A stretch of DNA of 64,000 bases from Ornithodoros turicata. Lineage: Eukaryota; Arthropoda; Arachnida; Ixodida; Argasidae. Every line of letters begins with the position of its first letter. The stretch's first letter is position 1. The notes below the pieces were generated by a model, which saw only the letters and a list, made by a program, of their open reading frames with translations, made no database searches and was not told the DNA's origin. A program made the translations under genes and the position numbers. Below are positions 1 through 12,000 of this stretch, in pieces. The stretch lies in the NCBI RefSeq assembly GCF_037126465.1, contig NC_088201.1:67850879-67914878 (forward strand), read 5' to 3'.

Positions 1-252
1 TACAAATACACTTCATTCCTAGATGGTCCTCGGCATATACCCAGAAAGTGTTGTCAGCTCGATGCAAAAAAGGTAGTTTTTTCGCATGAAGCTGACAACA
101 TTTTCTGCGTATTTTCTTATTCAGCGTTGAGAATTACACCCTTCCACATGATTACACCCTAACAATGCTGACGGTGTTAAACTACACCTTAAAAGGTGCG
201 TGCCCTGCACATTTGTGTTTACACCCTTTAAGGTGTAAAAAGGTTTAGAGTG
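1..252 (-). mobile_element. Right end of a CACTA-like DNA transposon
   Basis: The stretch ends in TTTAGAGTG, preceded by repeated TACACC/GGTGTA units. The right end of the complete element at 12966-14263 has the same layout. A hairpin (arms about 42-59 and 90-107, 17 of 18 pairs) lies near the left edge. The rest of the element is outside the window. The superfamily is inferred from the sibling copy. Confidence 0.6.
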
Positions 253-412
253 CATGGGCACTCGCGAAGTTGGAACCTCTCCTGGCGGAAGATGACTCCC
301 AACACGAATTTATTGCCCTGAGGACAGTCTGCAAGTCGATCTGTTATTTTTATTATCATTTGTGCATCCTCAACTCGAGGTTATTGCAGGAGTGAATTGA
401 ACAACTGGGAAC

Positions 413-1009
413 TCACGAGCATTGCCGTCTGTGGTGTTCGACTAAGTGATACACCGAGAGAAGGTATTTCACACCTTCCGAGGGAAGGTGCAATAAAGTC
501 ACATTTTTGACATGCCTTGACACGGCGGTAGTGAACTCACACGCGTTTCGTATTGCTTCCGTTGCTGGAGAGCGCAAGTTGAAAATTGTTAAAGCATGTT
601 TGACAACACCTCCGACTCCGTCACAGGCGTTCTTTCCATGACCTAGAGCTGAGAAAAGCCACCTCTTTACAGTTGTGTTGCGTCCGAGCTCATACAGCTG
701 AAATCTGTTTTTGAAATGCGCACTGGCCCGATCAGAGATGTATACAGCGCTTCCATACAGGGGTCCGTGGTCCTCCATATGTTCTTCGATCTTGAAAAGA
801 GAAGGCAATGCTGCTGCGCTGTCGTGCCGGGTGTCGTTGGACACACACAGCATAACAGCGAATTGAAGTTGACTTAGTAGACACGACATGTGAATATCGA
901 ATCTTGAGTTTTGTGCCAGTGGTAGCTCTGGACTTCCTTGGGCAGGATAACTGTCCAATTTTCTGAAAAGTCGAAATGAAATACAACGTGTCCTGACTTT
1001 ACAGAACAC
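413..1009 (-). pseudogene. Transposon-derived protein fragment
   Basis: This open frame of 198 codons contains a stretch reading DRASAHFKNRF, and further on WLFSALGHGKNACDGVGG. I recognise this spacing (an Asp, then SxFKN, then HGKxxCDGxGG) from multicopy transposon-derived proteins in arthropod and cnidarian genomes that look like RNase H-fold transposases. I cannot name the superfamily. It has no convincing start codon context, no introns and no partner domain, and its ends fade into unassigned sequence, so it is best read as a decayed fragment. Its relation to the element ending at 252 is unknown. Confidence 0.4.
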
Positions 1010-1289
1010 TTCTCCTTTCGGATCGCGTCTTTCTGGACCTTCCTGATGTGGTCACTGGCTGATATAGGAGCACTCACTTTCTAGTTACTTCAGTGAAGTC
1101 GGGTAGGTAATGTCCTCCCATATTGCGAAATCAATTTCAACTTTGAATCAATTCTCTTTTGCGGAGGAGGAGAAAAGTATTCCTTTTCCACCTGTCTCCC
1201 ATACACTCCAAAAACAGAGCTTCACCACACAGCATGCTCCTAGCACGCTGGTTAGGAGCATGCTACGCGGTGAACCTCTCGTTTAGAGT

Positions 1290-1392
1290 GTACTCTTAAA
1301 ACAGGACTTCACCGTATAGCACGCTCCTGGCCAACCATCACTCGAATGACATCGTTCTCTCCCATGATTTGCTGCAAACGGGAGGAGTACGT
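1290..1392. mobile_element. MITE family A, left-half fragment
   Basis: The sequence starts with a degraded ACTCTTAAAACAGGACTTCACC end and follows the family A left arm to the GGGAG motif. It stops at a 23-bp poly-T run (1392-1414). Confidence 0.6.
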
Positions 1393-1414
1393 TTTTTTTT
1401 TTTTTTTTTTTTTT
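1392..1414. repeat. Poly-T tract
   Basis: A run of 23 T separates two MITE copies. Confidence 0.9.
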
Positions 1415-1424
1415 GCGACAACTA

Positions 1425-1777
1425 CACTCTTCAAAATGAACTTCACCGCACAGCACGCTCCTAGCCAACCATTATCTCGAATGATATCGTTATCTGCCCT
1501 GATTTGTTGAAAACGGGGGGCGTACGCCATTTCTGTGACACTTATGTTGTTCATAATTGTCACAGAAAAGGCGTACGCCCCCTGTTTTCAACAAATCAGG
1601 GCAGATAACGATATCATTCGAGATCATGATTGGCTAGGAGCGTGCTATGCGGTGAAGTTCATTTTTCCTTTCCCTTCTTTTCCTTTTTTTGGCTATAGTC
1701 GTGACGATGCCCACTTGAGTGCGGCCAACAACGGCAAGCTACCTCGACACTCCCCCCCCCCCTCATTTTTAAGAGTG
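1425..1777. mobile_element. MITE family A with extra right-end segment
   Basis: The copy begins CACTCTTCAAAATGAACTTC, folds back on itself through an AACGGGGGGCGTACGCC arm, and ends AAGAGTG. TA flanks both ends (1423-1424 and 1778-1779). About 96 bp of pyrimidine-rich sequence ending in a poly-C run (about 1667-1762) sits just inside the right end. A second copy of that segment is at 6746-6862. Confidence 0.75.
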
Positions 1778-1779
1778 TA

Positions 1780-2831
1780 GCATAACTGCATGCAATGTTA
1801 GAACAGAACTTCACCACATAATGGGGTGTTGACCAGGCAAGAAAGTAACATGAAAACAAAACTGAAACGTGAAATCGCAGCCTCAAAGTTCATACGCACA
1901 AACGACAGGGACGGGGCTGGTGTTCTGATAGCTTCTTTCTTTTTTTGTATAAAGGCGCGTCTTCTAGGTTCATATTCTACTCAGGGATTAGCACCCAGTA
2001 GCCAATAGCGTAGCCAATTGTTTGCGGGCGTCTAAATAGAAATTATGCCATCTGTTTTACCTCATATCCATGAGTAGGCAATGAACTGGCCACGCCTTGC
2101 ACTTGCCAACTTGCAATTGCTAAAAATGACAACGAAAAGCATAATTACTTTCTCACTTCTATAGTTGCCACCTAACAATGATAGATAATGTACTTCACGA
2201 GTACTTTGAATTGTTTTGCCAGGAGCGTTGTACTTTACATTAATTACATTTGCAATATGGTATTTTGTATACATTGTAAAAGAGTGCGAAACGAAGACGT
2301 AGAACAAGCAGCAGCGCACATACACATGAACAGACACTCACTAGCCAACTGGCTTTGTACTTTGGTGCTTTGTACTTTACTTCAAGTACAATTTTGAGGT
2401 CTTTTATCCATCACTGAACTCCTGGTTAGAGTTAAATTCGGCGAATAGAGCTAATCGAACGCAGCCGCTGTCCGCCTTTCGTTTCATCGTGTTCACATCG
2501 CGTCCATATTCAATTCCGGAACAGTGTAGTGGCGCAGGAGCGACAACGAAACGACTATGCGAGATGCGCAGCGTTTGCACCTGTTCAGCTTGACCACCAC
2601 GGGACGCGATGTCCCTGAAGCCATCCGGAGATCCCACAGTGATAAACCTGGAAACAACCGCTGCACAATTAAAGCATCATTATGGACCACCATTAGAGGA
2701 ATGCATTTCTTTCAGGATAACGCATTCGGCGAACTTCATTAATCTTCCGTTGAAGGTTGCCAGTTGACAGGCAGTAGGTATTCTTATGCTTGGTACTCTC
2801 TGCGTTCATTTGTTAGAATCACACTGACCAT
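1780..2831. other. Upstream flank, nothing assigned
   Basis: Only short unrelated open frames occur on both strands. I see no splice-consistent exon, repeat end or RNA gene. It is the 5' flank of the synthetase gene and may hold distal regulatory sequence, but no specific site stands out. Confidence 0.4.
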
Positions 2832-2867
2832 TATAAAGACGGAGCTGACGGCTCTTTCATTGTCAGT
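2832..2867 (+). promoter_or_regulatory. Core promoter: TATA box and initiator
   Basis: TATAAA lies at 2832-2837 and a TCAGT initiator (the arthropod consensus) at 2863-2867. The spacing of about 31 bp is the classical distance. This would place transcription start near 2865, giving a 5' UTR of only about 27 nt before the ATG at 2892. The call rests on motif and spacing only. Confidence 0.55.
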
Positions 2868-2891
2868 GGTTCCACGTGCGTGAGAGACATC

Positions 2892-3014
2892 ATGTCAGCC
2901 GTCATCGAAGATGAAGTGGTCAAGTCGACGATACGCAACATGAACTTTCCGGACGTCGATGCGGCGGAATACATCACCCAATGCTGTGAACGGTTCAGGG
3001 ATCGGACGGCTCTG
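2892..3014 (+). CDS. Synthetase exon 1 (residues 1-41)
   Basis: The frame starts at the first ATG after the predicted initiator and encodes the N-terminus ending RFRDRTAL, a typical start of this family. The donor is CTG|GTGAGC, phase 0. Confidence 0.88.
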
Positions 3015-6000
3015 GTGAGCCGTTATTGAGTTCACTTGCGTTCTTTCATTTCTTGCTCTTCTTTTTTTGACTCCGAGGGACGAGCTATGAGGTGACATGA
3101 ATGAATGTTGTTTCAACAAATTTTCGTGTCTGCGCTCTCCAACAACTATACCGTACGGCGTTATACTGCACTTAGCTCGGATTGCAGTCGTGACCTCTGA
3201 TTGTCCAGCTTCGTGTGGCACTTTATAATAGACTTTTAGTGCATGCACGCTTTTGCTTGGTGTATGTTATAAGACGGTATTGCTGCCGTTGCGCATGCGC
3301 AGTTCTGCACTATAACAATAAAAACGGAACTTGACGGCATATAGCACGCTGTGCACCATACGTTGCCACGAATGATAGGGTCACTTCTGATTCGAAGACA
3401 GAGGCGGCGTACGCCTTTTGCGTCAGTTATCATATGTCCCAATTCACACAAAAAGGTTTACGCTCTCCTCTCTCTTCGAATCACATGCTGTATAACGCAT
3501 CATTGCGCACAGCGTGCTATGCGGTGAAGTTCTGTTTTTAGAGTACAATTGCTCAGAATCTGGCATAGAATGCTGCCAGGAAATAACGACACGAATTGGC
3601 CATAGGTTAGACTAACAAGCTTAATACTTTCACGTTGTTGTAAGTGTTTGTTTGAGGCTTTCCTATATGAACCGTCATCTACAGTGTTGACGTCCACAGC
3701 TCAGCTAGAGCGTCTTTAGATCCAGTGATAAATTTAGCAAGAGTGCGGCAATACTCTTGTGTAGCGCCAATGTCATCTATGGGAATTCATCCTATTACAC
3801 CTCTCTACTTGCAAAAGCGCGGGACACGGACGGTCAGGGACGACACGAGAGAAGCCCTGTCCGTCAATGTCCCGCTTCGCGCTTTACGCCTAACTATACA
3901 ATACCAGCAAGCCCAAAGCGCCCAAACTTCAATCTTTCTTAAAGGGGCTCTAAAGGGGTTGGAGTTTGTGGGTGGGTCTCACAGGCTACAAGAAACAGGT
4001 ATATTCTATCCTGAATGCTCACTATTTCGAATCGAGTCGCAATGCGACGCTGGAAGAGTAACAAGTGCGCGCTATTTCGCGATACGCCCTGATTGTGAGG
4101 TGTGTGTAAAAAGGAGCTTCATACCAAAATGGCGAATGGGTTCATCGTAATGAGGTAAGCAATCTGCCAATGGAGATAACGTATGGATTTTTTTTTTTCA
4201 ATAATTGTCCCACTAGAAACCGTATTTTGTTGTCTGGAATAGCATTGTGGAACGTACAGTACAAGAGATGGACTTCGTAATCGCATAACAGCGCCATTAT
4301 AACCTTCCCAGCATTGCTCTAGCTTCTGTAGCGCACGCATCTGCAATCTGATCCATACTGCTCCGCTCGTAGTTGGTAAGCGATGGGAAAGCTGCTCGCC
4401 GTGACTGTGTAGCCTCCGTTTCGCAAGGTTTCGTTTCGTTTCGCGAGCGTTCACTATAATTTGTGTGTTTGATCACGTTGATGCGCTAATTCTACTTCTT
4501 CCACCTTGTATGGCGGTATAAGTGAAAGCTTCCGCTACAACAGAAAGCGCGTATCATACGCGTCCCGGCGACGGGTATCCCTACGCGTCACAGTCAAGTC
4601 GAAGCTCCCCTCGTACCGCGTTGATTGGACAGAGAAATGCAGGAAGGGGCATTTCCAACACCACCTCGATAGAGAAGGCCTGCCCATTCCCTCCTCTCAC
4701 TCCTTCGCTACGTGGACATATATAGTCAGAATTCGTCTGCTACTGCGATTCACCATTCTGCGAATTCAGGACCCCGCTAATGATTGCAACTCACCTGGAA
4801 CCTGCAGACCTAAATATTTAGACAAAAAGTGCAAGACGTTTTTCAGCAAATCAGCTTTGAGAAAGATTGAGACCGTTTTGCGCTTTATTTCCAAGTTTTC
4901 CCATTTAGTATGGGGGGACGTTCAATCACAACTCGCAGACGACGGTGGTTCTCCTCCATGGCCACGACCGCTGAATGCCTGTTCGTGATTGACTAGGGAC
5001 GTTGAAAATACCATTCTGATTGGCTGACTCTTAGTTGTTACGTCAAGTCGACGAGCGCACAGGCTTTCTGTATCTATGTGGTGTTGGCAGTTCCCGCAGT
5101 ATATTTCCTTTGACAATTGGATGCGCTTGGGGTGACGTACCCTTGACGTTTTGCGCCAATTCAAGGCAGGAAAGATGAACCTACAAACTGGCAGCTTTAT
5201 TCACGTTTTAATTACAAACGGCGCAACGGGTAAATCTCGTTCCTTTTGCATTATTGTCACGATGGCAGAATCGTTCATATCGCGAGGAGAAATTTTCGCA
5301 TGCTCCTTTATGTATCATACTTGCAATGTGTTATGTCGTGTGTGTATGTTTCACCTATACTTCACCCTATTATTATACCATATATTAACCCATATGCATT
5401 GAGGTAGGGTATACTGTCATTACCACGGTAAAATACTTCGTCTAATCGTCACGTATCCGTTGTTGTTGCTGTCATCCGCAGATTGACTACGCGACTGGCG
5501 CGAGGTTCACATACGCAGAGATTTACAAGGTTTGCCTCAGCGTCGCCGCAGGTCTTCAAAAGCTGGGATTCCAAGCAGGGCATAAGGTGGGATTGCACAG
5601 CGCCAACAACGTCGACTGTTTGCAGGCCATCCTGGGCAGTATCCTGGCTGGTGGAACACTAGTCTTCGCTAAGGCTGCTCTAACTTCACGTAGGTCTTGC
5701 TCTGTTCTGATGATTGGCGAGGCAAACACTTTGCACATGGTGGTCCTATTCACGGCGTGCATTTCCTATTTCTATATAGTGCATCACGTGTACCAGTGTT
5801 GACCGCACACTGTAAAAACAGCACTTCACAGCCAAACGAGCTCCCAGGCAATCATCGTTCGGAATAATACCTTTCTGTCTCCAGAGTTCGTTGAAAACAG
5901 GAGGAAGCGCGCATCTTGGATACGCATGTGTCTTATACACTCTAAGAACAGAACTTCACCGCATAGCACGCTGTGCGCCAACCATTGAAACGAATGATAG

Positions 6001-9000
6001 TGTTATCGCTTGTGATTCGAAGAGAGAAGGGAGCATACGCTTTGTGGCAATTTGGATAAATGAAAATTGAAACAAAAAGCCGTACGCCCCCCTCTGTCTT
6101 CCAATGTTGTAGTTGCATAATAACCCTATAATAATGATAATAATATGATAATAACCCTATCATTCGTGGCAATGGTTGGCGCAGAGCGCGCTGTGCGGTG
6201 AAGTTCTGAAGAGTGTAGCCAACCATCATCCCGTGTGATATCGTTCTCTTCCCTGATTTGGTCAAAACGAGAGACACACTTGCCTTGTTGTGACACTTAT
6301 GCAGTTGCATCAATTGTCACTGAAAGGCGTACACTCTTAAAAATGAACTTCACCGCATAGCACGCTCCTAGCCAACCATAATCTCGAATGATATCGTTAT
6401 CTGCCCTGATTTGTTGGAAACGGGAGGCGTACGTCTTTTCTGTGACAATTATGAACAGCATAAGTGTCACAAAAAAGGCGTACGCCTCCCGTTTTCAACA
6501 AATCAGGGCAGATAACGATATCATTCGAGATTATGGTTGGCTAGGAGCGTGCTATGCGGTGAAGTTCATTATTAAGAGTGTATGCTCCGCGGTTTTCGCT
6601 GACAGGCCGCTGAAGACAGGCCTTGCTGATCGACCCATCTAATACTGTACTCTCCCCGATGAACTCGTGCACCTCACCGCATCCCCATCCTTCAACCTCC
6701 TCTATCCTCCATCCGTCCGTCCTTCCTTTGTGTTTTGTTTTGCTATGCGTTTTCCTTTTCCTTTTTTGGCTATAGTCGTGACGACGCCCACTTCTGTGTG
6801 GCCAACAACGGCGAGCCTATCCTGCCATCACCCCCCCCCCCCCCCCCTCATTTTTAAGAGTGTAGAGTAGAGTAGAGTAGAGTAGAGCGTCGTATAGAGG
6901 AAAATGGGGTGAGATTTGCATGACAAAGGACGGTAAGTTTCACCCTCTCCGCCGTTTCCACGAAATGGAATTATAACTGGAATTATACCGAAAACCTGCG
7001 GGTGTAGAGCGGAATCAGTTACTGGTGCAGCTATACGGATGTCACTGTGTGTACTAAAAATGGCATTCCTTTGCACGGATGTAGGCGAACTTCACTACCA
7101 GTTAGCAGATTCTCCGCCGGATATTGTGTTCTGCAGTCAGGACAACGCTGCCAAGACGCTGGAAGTCTGCAAAACTATCGACTCCGTTAAGGTACGCGAA
7201 CCAATCATGATCTCTATCGGTTCTATGTGTATATTCTGCGTATACTGCTCTTCATAATGTCGTTCCCAGGCGTCCACAGGGTCGGTGCTATGCGGTGAAG
7301 TTCACTTTTAAGAGTGTATGGTGGGACGTGAGAAAGAAAAAGGCAAACAGGTGTGGGCATACCGCCCAGGGTGGGTTACACACACTTGTTTGTGATGCGA
7401 TGCGAGAAAGAAAAAACTGAGGGTGTGAGTTTCCACGAAGTCGAACTGGACACTTGTTTGTCCTTTTGATCACTTTGATCGTTTTGATCATTATCACAAC
7501 TTCGGTGTGAAATTCCAGCGAGACAGGTGTCGTCGTTGTAGTGTGCTTCAGAACATGCTTCAAGCTCAATTCCGTAGCATACTTTGTAGTTCATGCATCA
7601 CACATGCACTGCACAGCAGCCGCTATATCCGCAGTAGACATTTGAATGGCTCTTCTTAGGGGTGGACTGAATGAGAATAAGTACCTGGTCATCGGGGAAA
7701 ATTGACAGTGCAGAGGACCAAACAATATTATACGACACGCCGTCGCCTCTTCACGGGAACTTTTTTTCCTTTTTGTCTTCTTTTTCTACTTGCGGAAGGA
7801 GGCGGAATTTCTCCAGATTACCCGATAGCATGCCAACCAGCCTGCTGCCCGAGAGAGGGTATTGTTTTATGCAATTGTCCGGCCTATTGTTTCTCTAGCA
7901 ACACACTGGAATCTGGTCACACGAAGTATACTCCTTCGTGGAAAAACGGCGTACATGAGCTATACCCGTACCACACTCCCGTCTGAGACGGCGACCAGAC
8001 CCACAACCCTGCTGTCACCCCCCCCCCCCCCCAGTGCACTATACTCGAGTTCAATCTAAAAACCGCATTCGGGTGGCATCATATTACATTCGGATTACAC
8101 TGAACTATGAAAATATCTTCTCAAATATGACCCGCAGAGGTTACAAATACAGCATTTTAAACACTATCTTGCCCTCTGGAGGTCAAATACAAGAAGAAAA
8201 ATATGCACTTATAATGTCGCTCATAGGTTCAAAAAGACTACGGCGAGCTGTAGCCTCTTAGAATATTCGAGCACCTGGTGACAGGATGTCAATCTTTTGG
8301 GATCATCAACCGCCTATTTGTAGAGGAGGGTGTAGACCCTGGTGACCGGGAGTGGTTCTCGTTACGGTTCCCCGACTTTCACTATTTCTTTTTGTTTTCC
8401 TAGTCGGATTTGTCTGACAATGACGTTCATCATGCCTTTTGTAACGGTGAACCACTACCGGCTCCTGTGCATATCAACACACCATCTCCAATAAACAGAT
8501 ACATTTGTTGAACCAATTTCATGTTTCGTCATCATATGCCCGTGTCTCGCCAGAAGCCACATGGAGGTGTTGCGGTTAAGTATCATTCCAACTTCAGCAA
8601 CGAGTGCACTGTCGTAACGTCTGAGTGAACCCACCTTTGGTGGCATTAATGCCGAAGCCTGATTCTTAACCTTTCGTTTTCCCATAATGTGCGATACACG
8701 GCGGTGGTGGTGGTGGTGGTGCTAAAATAGCTCGCCGTTGTCGGCCTCACGGAGATGGGCAACGTCACGACTAACGCTCTGAGGGAATGTGCGTCCTGGG
8801 CCGACTTCTAAGGGAACTGTGCCGACATATGTCTGACAGCGTCTGAGGAAAACCCAGGAAAAACCCCAGACACCACCGCCGGCTCCCGAATACACGCATT
8901 ACTTCCCCGTGATTGGTTATGCGATGCCTTGTGGAGACCAATCAAGTCGTTTTATTTGGAACCCCATCTCCAACCAAAACGGTTTTCACGTGCGCTCGCG

Positions 9001-12000
9001 TGACTTTTGAAGCGCGCCAACTTAAAAAATGATGACGACGAGCACTACTACTATCTCTCAGCATCAGGCCCTTATGGCATGTTATCGCTTCCGCTGTCAA
9101 GGGATTCTCACCCAATGCTTGTAAGCATAGACGCATGCAGAATGACAGCGCGATCATCTAGATGGAACATATTCTGCAAGCTGGAAATAAAAATAGCATG
9201 ATGAAAGAGATGAAAGACCAGTGTATTACGCAGTCCCTCTGTTTACCCAGTGGCATATAACAAAGCGAGGACTACCAAGAGTGATAACATACAGAGGGTA
9301 ACAGACTGTTCACCCGCACCCTCGATCTATAAGTCAGATCTATAATGCAGTCCAGTCCTGATCTATAAGATAGGTTTAACTGGATTGTGGTGTATTGGAG
9401 CTAGGTGGCTGCCCTGAGGGCGCCTGCAGCTTCAGTTCTTACTCGTTATAAATAGAATAATTGGGAGTGATGGAATTTAGAAGGGGTCTTTTATACCGCT
9501 GTCCTCTAAGAAAGCGCAGAGCGCTTTCAGTGGTTTGGATTGTTCGTGCCTTGTGGGCCATCTTCCGGTAATCTCGCAAAAGGAGAAAGGCCTGTTGTCC
9601 AGCGCCGCTAGAGTCTGTTGGAGTTTAAGTCTGGCTTGGCTATATTCTGGCAGTGCATGATTATGTGGTGTGTATCCTCTGGGACTTTGCATCGTTTGCA
9701 AAGGTCTGGGTCGCAGCTGGTGCCTTGTAGTTCCTGTGTACAGCGCTCCAAGTCGTGTGCGATGTGTGGCTGTTTTGACTGATCGTTCAATTCCATTTGG
9801 AATTATACTGTCTGCTTCAGGGTCGATGAATGCAAGGTAGCCCTTTGGTCTCATTGATTGTTTCCATATTGTGCGCAATCTTCTTTCTGTACTTTTACGG
9901 AGAAGGCTCTTGGCATCTGACTTTGTAAAGGGGTTGCAGATATCCTACTTTTGCTGAGGGCTTCCTTTGCAGCTCTGTCTGCGCATTCACTTCCGAAGAT
10001 GTTGCAGTGAAACGGTATCCATTGGAGTGATATATTGTGTCCCAAGGCTTCGGCTTCGCTGTGCGCCTTCGCGATGTTGTAGACAATATGGTCTTATGGG
10101 TCCTGCTTTTGGATGGAGTAGAGGGCCGCTCTGGAGTCGGAGCACACTACCCATATCCCGGCTTGGGATTTTCTGATGTGGCGTACAGCTTTCAAAATTC
10201 CATGTTGCTCTGCTGCCGTGGATGTTGTCTTGTGCGACAACCTGTACGCTTTTGTTATGCCGTCGGTTACGAAAGCACTTGATGATCTGTTTTTCGACGT
10301 GGAACCGTCGGTATAGACCTGTATTGCTACCGGGTAGTTTTGTTCAATATGTGCCGTGGCTAGTAATTTTAAGGCCACTTGTGGTATTTCTTTTTTCTTG
10401 TCAATCCCTGGTACTTCAGTGGAGACCTTTGGTGGGAGTAGAAACCAGGGGGCCGTGTCCTGATAGTGTCTTTTTTCACGATGCTTAGGAAGGATGCGGT
10501 CCCTGTATCGGATGGCCTTGTAGATGCGGTGCGTTGCTTTATCTTGTCGATGAGGGGGTGCCCGTGGTGTCTTGTGAGGAGACGGATAAGGTGGCGCTCA
10601 GTTTCTTGTTTGCGAAGGGTTTGGATGGATGGCTCTCTTCCTTCTGCAAGTACTATATCCGTTCTGACAGTTCTATAGAAAGTCCCAGGCAGATGAGTAG
10701 ACTGCGACTTAGGATACGTTGCAGTCTGTTATCCTGAGACGGAGAGAGATTTTGAAGACAAGGCATGCTGTGGAGCTATTGTTTGCCTGAAGAGGGGGAG
10801 GGGCACGATGCATTGCTTGAAGAGCCTTGTTGTTGCCCCATCGGTGTCCGCCAAGGATTTTCATTATGTTTGTGTAGGTTCTTGTGGATTTTTCCAGATG
10901 TTTAACTTGGTCACACCATGTTGTATTCCTGTTGATGGTGAATCCCAGGTATTTGTGCTTGGTGACCCGCCTTATTTCGGTTCCGGCCACTGTGAGTTTA
11001 AATTTTTTCAGCCGTTTTCCTGTAAAGGGTAAGTAGACGGTTTTGCTGGTTGAGAGGTCCATGGCTCTTTCTTCAAGGAAAATGGCGACGGTTACTAGGG
11101 CATGCTGAAGTGTGTTTTCTATTGCCTGTATCTGTCTTCCACTGCTCCATATGCAGAAGTCGTCGGCATACATGGTATATTTTACTTTGGGTGGTAGTAA
11201 GCTGGCGAGCTCAGACATGAGCAGATTGAAGCCTGTCGGGCTGAGAACTGCTCCTTGCGGAACCCCTTGTACAGTGGGACTGGGGGTGTACTCCCTTCGT
11301 TGGTGTTCATAAAGACTTTTCTGTCAGTGAGAAAGCTGGTGAGCCATGCGAATGTTTTTCCATTCAGCCCTGATTTTCTTGCTGCTCGCAGTACGTGGGC
11401 ATGGCTGGCAGAGTCAAACGCTGATTTGATATCAAGAAAGACTACTACTGTGACGATGGACAAGCCTTTGTTATGCTGTACGAACGCTACGAAGTCTGTG
11501 ATGCAGTCTGTTGTACAGCGGGATGTTCTAAATCCTGTGAATTCTTCGGGTAGGTAGTTTGTTTGCTCCAACCACCACTGTATTCGAGACAGAACCATTC
11601 GCTCCATGATTTTGGTAATTCAGCTTGTGAGGCTGATTGGTCTGTAGGAGGTAATTTCCTCCTTTGGCTTCTGGGGTTTTCCGACTGCAATTATGCGTGC
11701 AGTTTTTCATTCTTCTGGTACGATCCCTGACCTCCAGCTCTCGTTGTAGATTTCGAGGAGGATCTTCAAAGCTTTGGGTCCTATGTTTGCTAGGCACTTA
11801 TAGGATATCCCGTCTGGACCTGGGGCTGTCTTTTTTGTGGAGGCTGCTTGGATAGCACGTTTAAGTTCATGGACTGTAAACTCCATTTCCAGTTCTTTGG
11901 GGGCGGTTTTGCCTTGCATACTGTTGTCCACAATTGCTGACCGTAGAGACTGGTGGTAAAGGGCACTTGTGGAGGCCTCTGACGTCTTGTTTAGGGCTGC

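Noticed and set aside
4506..4988. Plus-strand frame of 160 codons in intron 1
   Set aside because: It has no domain, and the host exons join in frame without it.
10037..11855. Several plus-strand open frames over the LINE
   Set aside because: They are antisense to the reverse transcriptase and RNase H, which show clear motifs on the minus strand.
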